Assembly (NCBI RefSeq): GCF_014873755.1 | Contig: NZ_JADBEG010000001.1 | Location: 808,501 to 872,500, forward strand | Origin: Amycolatopsis lexingtonensis | Lineage (GTDB): Bacteria > Actinomycetota > Actinomycetes > Mycobacteriales > Pseudonocardiaceae | Reading direction: 5' to 3' | DNA length: 64,000 bases | Shown here: positions 8,150-17,154 of the stretch, piece by piece | How the letters are laid out: each line of letters begins with the position of its first letter | How positions within the stretch are numbered: the first letter of the stretch is position 1 | Notes under the pieces: generated by a model | Seen by the model: the letters and a program-made list of their open reading frames with translations, nothing else | Database searches by the model: none | What the model was told of the DNA's origin: nothing | Translations under genes and position numbers: made by a program

Positions 8150-8314
8150 GTGTTCGCGTTCCTGATCGACTTCGCGTTGCACCTCACGGCGACCATCGTG
8201 GTCGCCGTGCGGCTCGGCCTGTCCTTCTGGCCCGGCCTGACCGGCCGGCCGCCGACGCGGGGGCGGCTGGCGGGGATGTGGCCGTTGACGGCGATGATGG
8301 CGCTGCCGGGCTAA
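8150..8314 (+). CDS. Possible small membrane protein or membrane-protein remnant
   Basis: A 54-codon GTG frame encodes a hydrophobic start (VFAFLIDFALHLTATIVVAV) and a short polar tail. There is no good ribosome site, and the frame is open upstream through DNA that reads better in another frame (VTTEAPDETFLPES from 8084), so this may be a frameshifted remnant of a longer membrane protein. It overlaps the iminopeptidase stop by 4 bp. Nothing else was seen in 8052-8310. Confidence 0.3.
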   Translation: MFAFLIDFALHLTATIVVAVRLGLSFWPGLTGRPPTRGRLAGMWPLTAMMALPG

Positions 8315-9234
8315 CGCGCGAAGCGGTCCAAGGCCGCCAGTTTCCAGGCGCGCTTGGTGTCGCTCGCGCGGTGCCCGGACCGGTCGTCGACGAGCAGTTC
8401 GGCGCCCGGCCAGGCCCGCGCGAGCTCCCACGCGGTCGTCACCGGGCAGCTGAGGTCGAGCCGGCCGTGGATCAGTACCCCGGGGATCCCGGCGAGCTTT
8501 CCCGCGTCGCGGATCACTGCGCCTTCCTCGAGCCAGCCGGCGTTCGCGTAGTAGTGCGTGGTGAGCCGGACGAACGCGAGCGCGGCGGCGTCGAGCGGTC
8601 CACTGTGGACTTCGGCGCCCGGCTCGAGGGACAGCACCGTTTCCTCCCAGTCGATCCACGCGAGGGCGGCGCGCTCCCGTTCGCCGGGGTCGGCCATCAG
8701 CCGCGCGTAACCGCGTACGACGTCGTCGTCCCCGACGCCGTCGCGGAAGCGCTGCCACGCCTCGGGGAAGAACCGGCCGGCGCCGCGGTAGAGCCAGTCG
8801 ATCTCCGAGCGCCGCGTGGTGCTGATCGCGCTGAGGACGATCTCCGACACCCGGTGCGGGAAGCGTTCGGCGTACACCAGCGCGAGCGTCGTGCCCCACG
8901 AACCGCCGGTCAGCAGCCAGCGTTCGACACCCAGGTGCTCCCTCAGCCGTTCGAGGTCGGCGACGAGGTGCTCGGTGGTGTTGTGCCGCAGGCTCGTGGC
9001 CGGGTCGCTCGCGTGCGGCAGGCTCCGGCCGCACCCGCGCTGGTCGACCAGCACGACGCGGTAGCGGGCCGGGTCGAACGTCCGCCGCATCCCCGGCGTG
9101 CAGCCCTGGCCGGGCCCGCCGTGCAGCACCAGCGCTGGCTTGCCGGCCGGGTTCCCGCAGGTCTCCCAGTAGACGCGCTGCCCGTCGCCGACGTCGAGCA
9201 GTCCGTGGTCGTAGGGCTCGATTGGCGGGTACAC
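8311..9234 (-). CDS. pip: Proline iminopeptidase
   Basis: 307 residues, alpha/beta hydrolase family S33. It begins YPPIEPYDHGLLDVGDG, the usual N terminus of the family, so GTG 9234 is chosen over longer frames. HGGPGQG (about 38-44) is the oxyanion loop, GGSWGTT holds Ser112, GRLDLSCP the Asp and SGH the His. It releases N-terminal proline from peptides in the cytosol. It lies 49 bp downstream of the monooxygenase gene on the same strand. Confidence 0.93.
   Translation of the reverse strand: MYPPIEPYDHGLLDVGDGQRVYWETCGNPAGKPALVLHGGPGQGCTPGMRRTFDPARYRVVLVDQRGCGRSLPHASDPATSLRHNTTEHLVADLERLREHLGVERWLLTGGSWGTTLALVYAERFPHRVSEIVLSAISTTRRSEIDWLYRGAGRFFPEAWQRFRDGVGDDDVVRGYARLMADPGERERAALAWIDWEETVLSLEPGAEVHSGPLDAAALAFVRLTTHYYANAGWLEEGAVIRDAGKLAGIPGVLIHGRLDLSCPVTTAWELARAWPGAELLVDDRSGHRASDTKRAWKLAALDRFAR
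8598..8610. repeat. GTCCA-N3-TGGAC interrupted palindrome, perfect copy 1
   Basis: Spacer CTG; inside the proline iminopeptidase gene, read on the minus strand as GTC CAC AGT GGA C. One of five perfect copies in the window. Confidence 0.6.
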
Positions 9235-9283
9235 CGCCCCATTGTCGCGGGCGCGCCGGAGGTGCCCCGGCGCGCCCCCGGCG

Positions 9284-10801
9284 TCAGGCCGGCTCGCCGA
9301 ACCACTTCCGCAGCGCGGCGTCAAGCCCGGCGATCCCGCCGTCCTCGGCCGCCCAGGCGATGAACCCGTCCGGCCGGAGCAGCACCCCGGTGAGGACCGG
9401 CTCGCTGTCGCACTTCGCGGTCAGCACGGTGACGCGGTCGCCCCAGCCGGCCGCCGCCTGCCGCAGACCGGCGTCCTCGGCGAGGTCGAGCAGGAGGGCC
9501 TTGCCGTCCTGGAGGTGCTCGCCCAGCCGGGTTCCATCGGCGAAGGCGAAGTCCGGCGCGGCGCGGCCGGTGAGGTCGTGCTCGCCGTCGAGCGGGTACC
9601 GGTGCAGCACCCCGGAGAGCTTCTTGGCCAGGTAGGTCGCGCCGTCGTCGGTGCGCAGCAGATCGCCGACGACCTGGCGCAGCGCCTTCGTCCGGACGTC
9701 GCTGCGCATCAGCGCGACCTGCGCCCGCGTCCATTCGAGCACCCACTCGCCGATCGGGTGCCGTTCTGTCGTGTAGGTGTCGAGCAGGCCCTCGGGCGCC
9801 CAGCCGTGGACGGTCGCGGCGAGCTTCCAGCCGAGGTTGACCGCATCGCCGATGCCCAGGTTCAGCCCCTGCCCGCCGAAGGGGGAGTGGACGTGCGCGG
9901 CGTCGCCGGCCAGCAGGACGCGGCCGAGGCGGTAGGTGCTCGCCTGGCGCGCGTTGTCGGTGAAGCGCGTCGCGCTGTGCACCTTGAGCACCCGGACGTC
10001 GGCGCCGGACACCCGCCGGAAGCTGTCCTCGAGCTCCTGCGCGGTGACCGGGGCTTCGCGGTCCGCGGGCGGCCCGTCGAACTCGACGGTGAGCATCCGC
10101 CCGGGCGTCGGCCCGTGGACGTAGAGCCCGCCGGTGCCGTGCTGCCAGCCCCCGGGCAGCTTGTCGACCCCGCTGAGCTCGGCCATCGCCTGCCGCCCGG
10201 TGACGGCGGGGTCGGTCCCGGGGAACTCGAACCCGGCCAGCTTCCGGACCGGGCTGCGACCCCCGTCGCAGCCGACGAGCCAGCTCGCCCGGACGGTTTC
10301 GCCGTCGTTCAGCCGCACGTTGACGCCGTCGTCGCCGGCCTCGAACCCGGTCAGCTCGACGCCGCGCCGGATCTCGACCCCCAGTTCGAGAGCGCGCGCG
10401 GCGAGAATCGCCTCGACGGCCTGCTGCTGGATGACGACAACGCGCGACGCGGGCCCGACGTCCCGGAAGTCGGGATCTTCGAAGTCGACCCCGTTCGAGG
10501 CGACCATGATGCCCGCGAAGTGCCCCACGGGCATGGCCGGTTTCGGTCCGCCCCCACCCCGCGACTTGAGGAACTCCTCGATCCGCGCGGCGTTCTGCCG
10601 CACGTTCTCGTCCATGGCGGGCAGCAGCCCCCGCCGGTAGAAGGCTTCGGCCGTCGTCAGGTTCACCGACCCGGCCTTGATCGTCAGATCCGGCTCGGGC
10701 AGCCGTTCGACGACGAGCACGTCCACGCCCGCCAGCCGCAGTTCACAGGCCAGCATCAAGCCGACCGGTCCGCCCCCGGAGATCACCACATCCCTGTTCA
10801 T
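9284..10801 (-). CDS. FAD-dependent aromatic monooxygenase (PgaE/RdmE/Rox-like)
   Basis: 505 residues. GGGPVG at residues 9-14 binds the FAD ADP part, CDGGRSP at 178-184 is the DG motif, and GDAAHVHSPFGGQG from 299 the GD motif; the C-terminal 110 residues form the thioredoxin-like domain of class A polyketide hydroxylases. It would hydroxylate an aromatic substrate using NADPH and O2. This family includes antibiotic-modifying enzymes, and the divergent TetR gene suggests induction by a small aromatic compound. Confidence 0.92.
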   Translation of the reverse strand: MNRDVVISGGGPVGLMLACELRLAGVDVLVVERLPEPDLTIKAGSVNLTTAEAFYRRGLLPAMDENVRQNAARIEEFLKSRGGGGPKPAMPVGHFAGIMVASNGVDFEDPDFRDVGPASRVVVIQQQAVEAILAARALELGVEIRRGVELTGFEAGDDGVNVRLNDGETVRASWLVGCDGGRSPVRKLAGFEFPGTDPAVTGRQAMAELSGVDKLPGGWQHGTGGLYVHGPTPGRMLTVEFDGPPADREAPVTAQELEDSFRRVSGADVRVLKVHSATRFTDNARQASTYRLGRVLLAGDAAHVHSPFGGQGLNLGIGDAVNLGWKLAATVHGWAPEGLLDTYTTERHPIGEWVLEWTRAQVALMRSDVRTKALRQVVGDLLRTDDGATYLAKKLSGVLHRYPLDGEHDLTGRAAPDFAFADGTRLGEHLQDGKALLLDLAEDAGLRQAAAGWGDRVTVLTAKCDSEPVLTGVLLRPDGFIAWAAEDGGIAGLDAALRKWFGEPA

Positions 10802-10819
10802 GGCTCCGATGATGCCCCG

Positions 10820-10843
10820 AAACTTTTACCGAGTCAAACTTTA
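10820..10843. promoter_or_regulatory. Direct repeat in the monooxygenase-TetR divergent promoter
   Basis: AAACTTTT (10820-10827) and AAACTTTA (10836-10843) repeat 16 bp apart in otherwise GC-rich DNA. Between them, the minus strand has TTGACT (10837-10832), a good -35 for the monooxygenase. This is the likely TetR operator; binding is inferred. Confidence 0.5.
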
Positions 10844-10852
10844 TGCTGGGTC

Positions 10853-10858
10853 TATACT
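10853..10858 (+). promoter_or_regulatory. -10 element of the TetR gene
   Basis: TATACT ends 8 bases before the ATG at 10867, so the transcript would be nearly leaderless. No convincing -35 is seen at 16-18 bp. Confidence 0.45.
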
Positions 10859-10866
10859 CTCGGCTC

Positions 10867-11490
10867 ATGGCGGATCACGGACTGCGCGAGCGCAAGAAGC
10901 AGGCAACACGCCAGCTGATCTCGAACGTGGCCACCGGCCTCTTCATCCAGCGCGGCTTCGACCAGGTGACGGTGGCGGAGATCGCCGAAGCGGCGGGCGT
11001 GTCGAAGATGACGGTGTTCAACTACTTCCCCCGCAAGGAGGACCTGTTCCTCGACCGCCACGCGGAGCGCCTGGCGGAGTTGACGGCGGTGCTCACCTCC
11101 CGCCCGGCGGGGGTGTCGCCGTGCGCGGCTCTGCGCTCGCACCAGCACGCACTGCTGGCTTCGGGGCATCCCCTGTCCGGCGCCATCGCCGGCGGCCCGG
11201 GCTTCTGGTGGGTGCTGACCTCGAGCCCGGCGCTGATGGCGCGGTGGTACGAGCAGGAGCGGGAGATCGCTTCGGCGTTCACGGAGGTGTTCGTCGCGGA
11301 GACGGGCGACGCTTTCCGCTCCCGGATGGTGGCGGGATTGCTGACGACGGCGATCGCGACGATCTTTTCGCACGCGATGGAGCGGATCATCGCGGGGGAG
11401 GACGCGGACGTGGTGCGGCGGGAGCAGGTGGCGTTCATCGACGAGGCGTTCGACCTGGTGGAGAAAGGCGTCGGTGATTTCCCGGGCTAG
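10867..11490 (+). CDS. TetR-family regulator
   Basis: 207 residues from MADHGLRERKKQ. The N-terminal HTH (residues about 10-55) reads TRQLISNVATGLFIQRGFDQ, VTVAEIAEAAGVSKMTVFNYF and PRKEDLFL. The ligand domain is of the common actinobacterial type. Divergent from the FAD monooxygenase across a 65-bp gap with direct repeats, it probably represses that gene and itself. An ATG at 10843 is possible but lies upstream of the -10 box, so it was not chosen. Confidence 0.92.
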   Translation: MADHGLRERKKQATRQLISNVATGLFIQRGFDQVTVAEIAEAAGVSKMTVFNYFPRKEDLFLDRHAERLAELTAVLTSRPAGVSPCAALRSHQHALLASGHPLSGAIAGGPGFWWVLTSSPALMARWYEQEREIASAFTEVFVAETGDAFRSRMVAGLLTTAIATIFSHAMERIIAGEDADVVRREQVAFIDEAFDLVEKGVGDFPG

Positions 11491-11548
11491 TACCGGCACA
11501 CTGTCCTGACGCGCGGAGCGAGCGTCGCGCCGGCGTACGGGAGGTTCC

Positions 11549-14500
11549 GTGTCCGTCGACAACACCGTCACCGGGACGGTCGGTGCGGTGGTGCAGGCGA
11601 ACACGATCCGGGGCGGCGTGCACTGGCACGTCGACGCGCCGATCGAACTCCCGAAACCGCGGCAGCTTCCCGCCTCGACACGCGATTTCGTCGGGCGCGC
11701 GGCCCAGCTGGACGAGCTGAACAATGTGCTCGTCGAAGACGATCGGCCGGGAACCGTCATCGTCTCCGCGATCGACGGTGCGGCCGGCATCGGCAAAACC
11801 ACCTTGGCCCTCACCTGGGCACACCAGGCGGCCGACCGCTTTCCGGACGGCCAGTTGTACGTCAACCTGCGCGGTTTCGAGCCCACCGCGGCGCCGATGC
11901 CGCCGGAAGAGGCGCTCCGGGGTTTCCTCACCGCGTTTCGCATTCCCGCGGACACCATTCCCGCGGATCTGCAGGCGTTGTCGGCGCTCTACCGCAGCCT
12001 GCTGGCCGGGCGGCGGCTCTTGGTCGTGCTGGACAACGCCCGGGACAGCGAACAGGTGAGACCCTTGTTGCCGGGCAGTGACTCGTGCGCGGTCATCGTC
12101 ACCAGCCGCAACCGGCTCACCGAACTGGTGGTGCGGGACAGCGCGCGGCTCGTCACCCTCGACATGCTCTCCCCGGACGATGCACGCGAGCTCCTCGCGC
12201 GGCAGCTCGGCGACGGGCGGGTGGCCGCCGAACCGGAGGCGGTCACCTCCCTGGTCCGGTCCTGCGCCGGATTGCCGCTGGCGCTGACCATCGCCGCCGC
12301 GCGCGGCGCCGCGGACCCGCGGTTCCCGCTGACCGTCCTCGCCGACGAACTGCAGGACGAGCAGAGCAGGCTCGACAGCCTGGAGACCGGAGACCCGCGA
12401 ACCGATCTCGAATCGGTGTTCTCGTGGTCGTACCGGTCCCTGCCGCCGCCGGCGGCCGGGTTGTTCCGCTGCCTGGGTGTCCATGCGGGAGCCGACCTCG
12501 GTCTCGAAGCGATCCGGACCCTGACGGACGTGTCGGCCGTGCAGGCGAGGGCGCTGGTTTCGAAGCTGGTGCGGGCGAACCTCGCGGAGCAATACCTGCC
12601 GGGCCGGTACCGGATGCACGACCTGCTGCGCCTCTACGCCAGGCGTCTGGCTGTCCCGGATGATTCCGCTGCCTTGGCACGGATGTACGCGTGGTATCGC
12701 GACCGCGTGGTCGCCGCGGTTTCGTGGCTCCACCCGGGGTTGGCGGGCGATCGCTGTTTCCCCACCTGCAGCGAAGCCGTCTCCTGGCTCGAAACGGAGT
12801 GCGGCAACCTGGTTGCGATCATCCTGGACGAGCGACATTCCGAATTCGCGGTCGAACTGGCTTGTCTGCTCGTCCCTTTCTTTCACGAGCGTCGCAACTT
12901 CGACGACTGGTCCCGGACCTTGGTCGCGGCTTTACGCAAGGCCGAAGTTGACCGGAAGGGCATGGTCGGCGTCCATGTGAGCTTCCTGGAAGCTGTGTCG
13001 CACACGCATATCAACCTCGGGGACGAGCGACTTGGGGCAGTGTCGGCCGACGACGTGGAGGCCCTCGTGTGGGTCGCGAGGACACACCTCGCGTCAGCGC
13101 GCGGTAGTCAGGCGAAGGAAGCCGCGACAACGGCTTTGATCCGGGGACGGGAGAGGGACGATCTGCGCGCTGAAGGCTGGGCCCTGACGGTACTCGCCGA
13201 CGTATGCACCTATCAGCTGCTGTTCGACGAGACGGCCGATGCCCTCGAACAGGCGTTGGCGATCTGGCGGCGGCTCTCGGATCGCTGGTTCGAAGCTGAG
13301 GCGCTGATGCGGAGGGCCAAGGCTGACCGCAAGTGCAGCCAGATCACCCACGCACTCGAATGTCTCGATCGTGCGTATTCGATCTATGATTCCTTCGGCG
13401 ACTTGGCTGGTAAGGCACAGGCCACCTGCCTTCGTGGCAGCATCGTGGGTCAGTTCGGCGATGCGAGGCAGGCTTACGAATGTCAGGTGCGTGCGCACCG
13501 CTTCGCGGTCGACGCGAAAGATCTCCGTTTGGAAGTTCAGGTTCTCGAAGAACTGTGCCTTGCGGCGCGGCGTGGTGGGAAGATCGCGGCGTTCCAGGAA
13601 CACCACGACCGGTGGGCGGCGGTCGCCGACGCGCTCGGAGACCCCGAAGGTCCGGTGATCGCGTCGACGGAACTCGGTGAGGTGTACTCCAGGCTCGGCG
13701 ACCACGCGCGCGCGATTTCCTTGCTGTGCGAACAACGTCAGCGAGCCTGCGGTCTTCGCGTCGAAGTCGAAGGACGGACGGTCGGCGCTCTCGGGCGCGC
13801 CTACGGTCGACAGGGTCGCTTTGCCGAGGCACTTCGCTGCTTTTCGGAAATTGAAGAGCTGTTCGCGGAACACAGTGAACTCCTCGAGGTCGCACTGCAG
13901 GGGCCCATGGACGTCTACTGGCAAGCCGGCCGCCTCGTCGACGCCATCGTTTGCGCAAGGCGTCGTATTGTGCTGAGCCAGGGCAGGAGTGATCCCGGGC
14001 GCGAATGCTGGGCCTGGGACGACTTGGGTCTCACTCTTGCTGATTGCGGACGATATCAGGAGGCGATCGCGGTGCACACCCGTGCGCTGGATCTCAGGTC
14101 GGCGATGGGCGTGGATTCCTATCGACGAGGCTGGGGATTCGTCCACATCGCATGGGTACACTTCGACGCGGGACGATTCGATGATGCTCTGTTGAACTTC
14201 GGCGAAGCACTCTCGGTCCGCCAAAATACGGGAAACCGATTCGGCGTCCACCAGATATTAGGGATGATCGCCGAGGTTCACATCGCGCGGCTCGAATTCG
14301 ACGCCGCACGGCCTCTTGTCGAACAGGTCATGCGATTACCATCGGTGGTGACCGAGCCTGCAGTAGAGGCTTTGCGGGGATTGCTTCGAAGCTATTCCGC
14401 CAGCTACGGGTTCGAGGAGTTCGAGGCTTGCTATCGGCGTGTCCTGCCGGTGGCGCGGTTCCTCGGAGACTCGTATGTGGAATTTGTGATCCGACGACTC

Positions 14501-15592
14501 GCCGCCAAGGCCAGGCTCAGGGCGGGGCGAAGTGCGGAAGCCCTCGAATTGCTCCGTTGCGGTCTCGACCTCGCTGAGGCAGTGACGGACTTCGCCGCCG
14601 CGGCGGAGCTTCGCGCCGAGCTCGTCGTCGCATTGACCGGCCTTCGGCGATTCGCCGAAGCCGAATCTGAGGTGGTGCAGGCGATCCGAGCGGCGCAACT
14701 GGTGGAGAGTGAAGCCGATCATGCGAGGTTCCTGAGCCTTTGCGGGCAGATCTACCGGAAACAGGGCCGATACGACGAGGCGCGAAAAGCCTTCGTCGCC
14801 GGCGTGGCCATCTGTGACCGCAACGGCCATCCGGCGAAGGCGGAACTCTTGGCCGGGCTGGCCGAGACTTGTCTCGACGCCGGCGATCCGGGAGGTGCGG
14901 TCGATGCACAGCGTTCGTGCCTCGAGCTGGACCGTGCGGCGGGTGATGACCGCAGGGTCGCCGTCACCCTTGCCAAGCTGGCCGAAGCTCACGGTGCGGC
15001 TGTCGAACGCCGGGCAGCCGGACAATGCCTGGACGAGAGCGTCACCTTGGCGCGTCAGCTGGAGGACCCGCGTGCCGCGGCTACCGCGTTCGGTGTGTGC
15101 GCGCGGGCCGCGCAAACCTTGGGGATGTTCGACCAAGCCGAGCGGCACCTTGTCGAGCAGGGGCAACGCAGCAGTGCTGTCTTCGATCTGGCGACCGAGG
15201 CGAAGTCGTTCGCGGACCGCGCCGAACACCATCGCCGGGCCGGTCGGCACGCGGCGGCGCGTGAGCTTCATCAGCGGAGCCTGGCGTTGCGGCAGGAGCT
15301 CGGAGATCCACTCGGCATCGCCGATCAGCTTCGGAACCTGGGCCTGGTCTCCGTCGAACTCGGCCTGCTCGACGAAGCGGCCGGCTTCCTGACCGAGAGC
15401 TACGCCATGGCCAGGGACCTCGGTGATACCGCACGCCTCGCGGACGCCTGTCGGGAATTCGTGGCCTTGCACACTCGCCGAGGCGACGCTCGGCAAGGCG
15501 GCCAACTGCTCGCTCGATGTCGATCGCTGTACCAGCGGCTGGGTGACCGGGTGGAACTGGGAAGGCTGCCGGCTCGCGTCGGTGAATCGTGA
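11549..15592 (+). CDS. STAND ATPase: NB-ARC domain with very long TPR array
   Basis: 1347 residues. Residues 1-28 hold a short conserved head (VTGTVGAVVQANTIRGGVHW) seen in many actinobacterial NB-ARC/TPR proteins. NB-ARC follows: P-loop GAAGIGKT 77-84, Walker B LLVVLD 157-162, sensor VIVTSRNRL 182-190, GLPLAL 241-246 and MHD 356-358. From about 440 to the end it is tetratricopeptide-like repeats, roughly 900 residues. It lacks the AfsR/SARP DNA-binding domain. STAND proteins oligomerise on ligand binding; roles include regulation and phage defence. GGGAGG precedes the GTG. The TPR part has unusual codons, including three TTA (residues 462, 904, 930), and visibly lower GC. Confidence 0.9.
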   Translation: MSVDNTVTGTVGAVVQANTIRGGVHWHVDAPIELPKPRQLPASTRDFVGRAAQLDELNNVLVEDDRPGTVIVSAIDGAAGIGKTTLALTWAHQAADRFPDGQLYVNLRGFEPTAAPMPPEEALRGFLTAFRIPADTIPADLQALSALYRSLLAGRRLLVVLDNARDSEQVRPLLPGSDSCAVIVTSRNRLTELVVRDSARLVTLDMLSPDDARELLARQLGDGRVAAEPEAVTSLVRSCAGLPLALTIAAARGAADPRFPLTVLADELQDEQSRLDSLETGDPRTDLESVFSWSYRSLPPPAAGLFRCLGVHAGADLGLEAIRTLTDVSAVQARALVSKLVRANLAEQYLPGRYRMHDLLRLYARRLAVPDDSAALARMYAWYRDRVVAAVSWLHPGLAGDRCFPTCSEAVSWLETECGNLVAIILDERHSEFAVELACLLVPFFHERRNFDDWSRTLVAALRKAEVDRKGMVGVHVSFLEAVSHTHINLGDERLGAVSADDVEALVWVARTHLASARGSQAKEAATTALIRGRERDDLRAEGWALTVLADVCTYQLLFDETADALEQALAIWRRLSDRWFEAEALMRRAKADRKCSQITHALECLDRAYSIYDSFGDLAGKAQATCLRGSIVGQFGDARQAYECQVRAHRFAVDAKDLRLEVQVLEELCLAARRGGKIAAFQEHHDRWAAVADALGDPEGPVIASTELGEVYSRLGDHARAISLLCEQRQRACGLRVEVEGRTVGALGRAYGRQGRFAEALRCFSEIEELFAEHSELLEVALQGPMDVYWQAGRLVDAIVCARRRIVLSQGRSDPGRECWAWDDLGLTLADCGRYQEAIAVHTRALDLRSAMGVDSYRRGWGFVHIAWVHFDAGRFDDALLNFGEALSVRQNTGNRFGVHQILGMIAEVHIARLEFDAARPLVEQVMRLPSVVTEPAVEALRGLLRSYSASYGFEEFEACYRRVLPVARFLGDSYVEFVIRRLAAKARLRAGRSAEALELLRCGLDLAEAVTDFAAAAELRAELVVALTGLRRFAEAESEVVQAIRAAQLVESEADHARFLSLCGQIYRKQGRYDEARKAFVAGVAICDRNGHPAKAELLAGLAETCLDAGDPGGAVDAQRSCLELDRAAGDDRRVAVTLAKLAEAHGAAVERRAAGQCLDESVTLARQLEDPRAAATAFGVCARAAQTLGMFDQAERHLVEQGQRSSAVFDLATEAKSFADRAEHHRRAGRHAAARELHQRSLALRQELGDPLGIADQLRNLGLVSVELGLLDEAAGFLTESYAMARDLGDTARLADACREFVALHTRRGDARQGGQLLARCRSLYQRLGDRVELGRLPARVGES

Positions 15593-15606
15593 TCACGCCT
15601 GCCGAT

Positions 15607-16482
15607 TCAGCGTAGCGATTCCTTCGCGCCCCGGGCCACTGCGTCCGCGACGGTTGCCAGGGCAGGGGAGTCCAGCTTCCACTGCTGCCAGTGCAGCGGT
15701 ACGTCCTGTGGCCGGTCCGGGGCCAGGTCGACCAACGCGTCGCCGCGGGGGGTGGCCTGGAGTTCCGGCACCATGCCCCAGCCCAAGCCCGCGGCTACGG
15801 CGTCGACGAAGGACTCCGAGGCCGGGATGTGGTGGCGGACCAGCGTGAAGCTGCGGCGGCGGGTCAGGCTGCGGAGGAAGCGGTCCTGGAGGTCGTCCTT
15901 GCGGTCGAACACGATCACCGGGGCGTTGGGGAGGGCGGCGGGCAGGGGAGCGTCCGACAGCCAGCGCTCGATGAACGCCGGTGACGCCATCGCCCGGTAG
16001 CGCATGCGGCCCAGGCGGGTCGACGTGCAGCCCTGGATCGGCTGCGGTGAGGCCGTTACCGCGGCCATCACCAGGCCTTCGCGGAGGAGGGCCGCGGTGT
16101 GGTCCTGGTCCTCGCGCTGGAGGTCGAAGCAGATGCCGTCGGGGACTTGGGCGAGGGCCGGGAGGAACCAGGTGGCCAGGGAGTCGGCGTTCACCGCGAT
16201 CGAGAGGGTGCGGACGGACGTGCCGAGACCCAGTTCGGTGAGGGCGTCGTGCTCCAGCTGGGCCAGGGAGCGGGCGAAGCGGATCAGGACCTGGCCGGAC
16301 GACGTCAGCTGGATCGGCTTCGTGCGCAGCAGCAGGACCCGGCCGGTGTGTTGCTCCAGAGACTTGATGCGCTGGCTGACCGCCGACGGCGTCACGTGCA
16401 GGACCGCCGCCGCGGCGTCGAAGCTTTGCTCGTCCACTACGGCCAGCAGCGTGCGGACCTGGTCGAGCGGGAGGTCTGACAT
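15607..16482 (-). CDS. lysG: LysR-family regulator LysG/ArgP
   Basis: 291 residues. N-terminal winged HTH (residues 1-60: LDQVRTLLAVVDEQSFDAAA, VTPSAVSQRIKSLEQ) and a LysR substrate domain typical of the ArgP/LysG branch. LysG senses basic amino acids and activates lysE. The divergent lysE gene 69 bp away confirms the assignment. The start is ATG 16482; the open frame beyond belongs to the antisense of lysE. It converges with the STAND gene, 14 bp apart. Confidence 0.94.
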   Translation of the reverse strand: MSDLPLDQVRTLLAVVDEQSFDAAAAVLHVTPSAVSQRIKSLEQHTGRVLLLRTKPIQLTSSGQVLIRFARSLAQLEHDALTELGLGTSVRTLSIAVNADSLATWFLPALAQVPDGICFDLQREDQDHTAALLREGLVMAAVTASPQPIQGCTSTRLGRMRYRAMASPAFIERWLSDAPLPAALPNAPVIVFDRKDDLQDRFLRSLTRRRSFTLVRHHIPASESFVDAVAAGLGWGMVPELQATPRGDALVDLAPDRPQDVPLHWQQWKLDSPALATVADAVARGAKESLR

Positions 16483-16531
16483 CACGAGCACTAATGTTAC
16501 GTAAGAATCTTTAGCTGGAGTAATCCAGGAG

Positions 16532-16546
16532 GACGGTCGTACCGTC
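16532..16546. promoter_or_regulatory. Inverted repeat beside the lysE start
   Basis: GACGGT-CGT-ACCGTC, directly after the AGGAGG ribosome site and 5 bases before the GTG at 16552. Further upstream, CTAA...TTAG arms (about 16491-16515) could be the LysG T-N11-A type site. The inner repeat could fold over the ribosome site. Inference. Confidence 0.4.
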
Positions 16547-16551
16547 AGGGT

Positions 16552-17154
16552 GTGTTCACACTTCTCCTCGCCGGGTTCGGGACCGGGCTCTCCCTCATCG
16601 TCGCCATCGGGTCGCAGAACGCCTTTCTCCTGCAGCAAGGCCTGCGCGGCGGTGCCGTGGCGCCGCTCGTCGTCATTTGCGCCGTCTCCGATCTGGTGCT
16701 GATCGGGCTCGGGGTGAGCGGGATCGGGGCCGTGCTCGAGCGGTGGCCCACCGCCATCGGGGTCATTGCCGTCGGGGGTGGGGTGTTCCTGCTCGGCTAC
16801 GGCTTTCTCGCGGCGCGGCGGGCGTTCCGGCCGTCGGTGATGACGGTGGGGGACGACACGACGCCGCTGCGGAAAGCCGTGCTGGCGTGTGTGGCCTTCA
16901 CCTGGCTCAATCCGCACGTCTACCTCGACACCGTCCTGCTGCTCGGCTCGGTCGCGGTCGCGCACGGCGATGGGCGGTGGCTGTTCGGGGTGGGCGCGGG
17001 GATCGCCAGTGCCGTCTGGTTCAGCGCGCTCGGGTTCGGCGCCAAACGGCTGGCCGGGGTGTTCGCCAAGCCCGTCGCGTGGCGCGTGCTCGACGTCGTG
17101 ATCGCCGTGACCATGACCGGGCTCGGCGTGAGCATGGTGCTCAGCCGCGTCTAG
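16552..17154 (+). CDS. lysE: LysE/ArgO basic amino acid exporter
   Basis: 200 residues with about six membrane helices. The family signature GLSLIVAIGSQNAFLLQQGL is at residues 12-31 and TWLNPHVYLDTVLLLGS lies in the middle. LysE exports lysine and arginine when cytosolic levels rise, for example during growth on peptides. LysG next door would activate it. The stop is immediately adjacent to the convergent methyltransferase stop. Confidence 0.95.
   Translation: MFTLLLAGFGTGLSLIVAIGSQNAFLLQQGLRGGAVAPLVVICAVSDLVLIGLGVSGIGAVLERWPTAIGVIAVGGGVFLLGYGFLAARRAFRPSVMTVGDDTTPLRKAVLACVAFTWLNPHVYLDTVLLLGSVAVAHGDGRWLFGVGAGIASAVWFSALGFGAKRLAGVFAKPVAWRVLDVVIAVTMTGLGVSMVLSRV

Noticed and set aside
12078..12663. 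Small plus-strand frames inside the STAND gene
   Set aside because: Out-of-frame shadows within a continuous NB-ARC coding region.
11549..15592. AfsR/SARP-type regulator
   Set aside because: NB-ARC and TPR parts match AfsR, but no OmpR-like HTH or bacterial transcriptional activator domain precedes the NB-ARC.
16482..16965. 5' extension of lysG to 16965
   Set aside because: The extension is antisense to lysE and lacks similarity; the LysR HTH begins at MSDLPLDQ.
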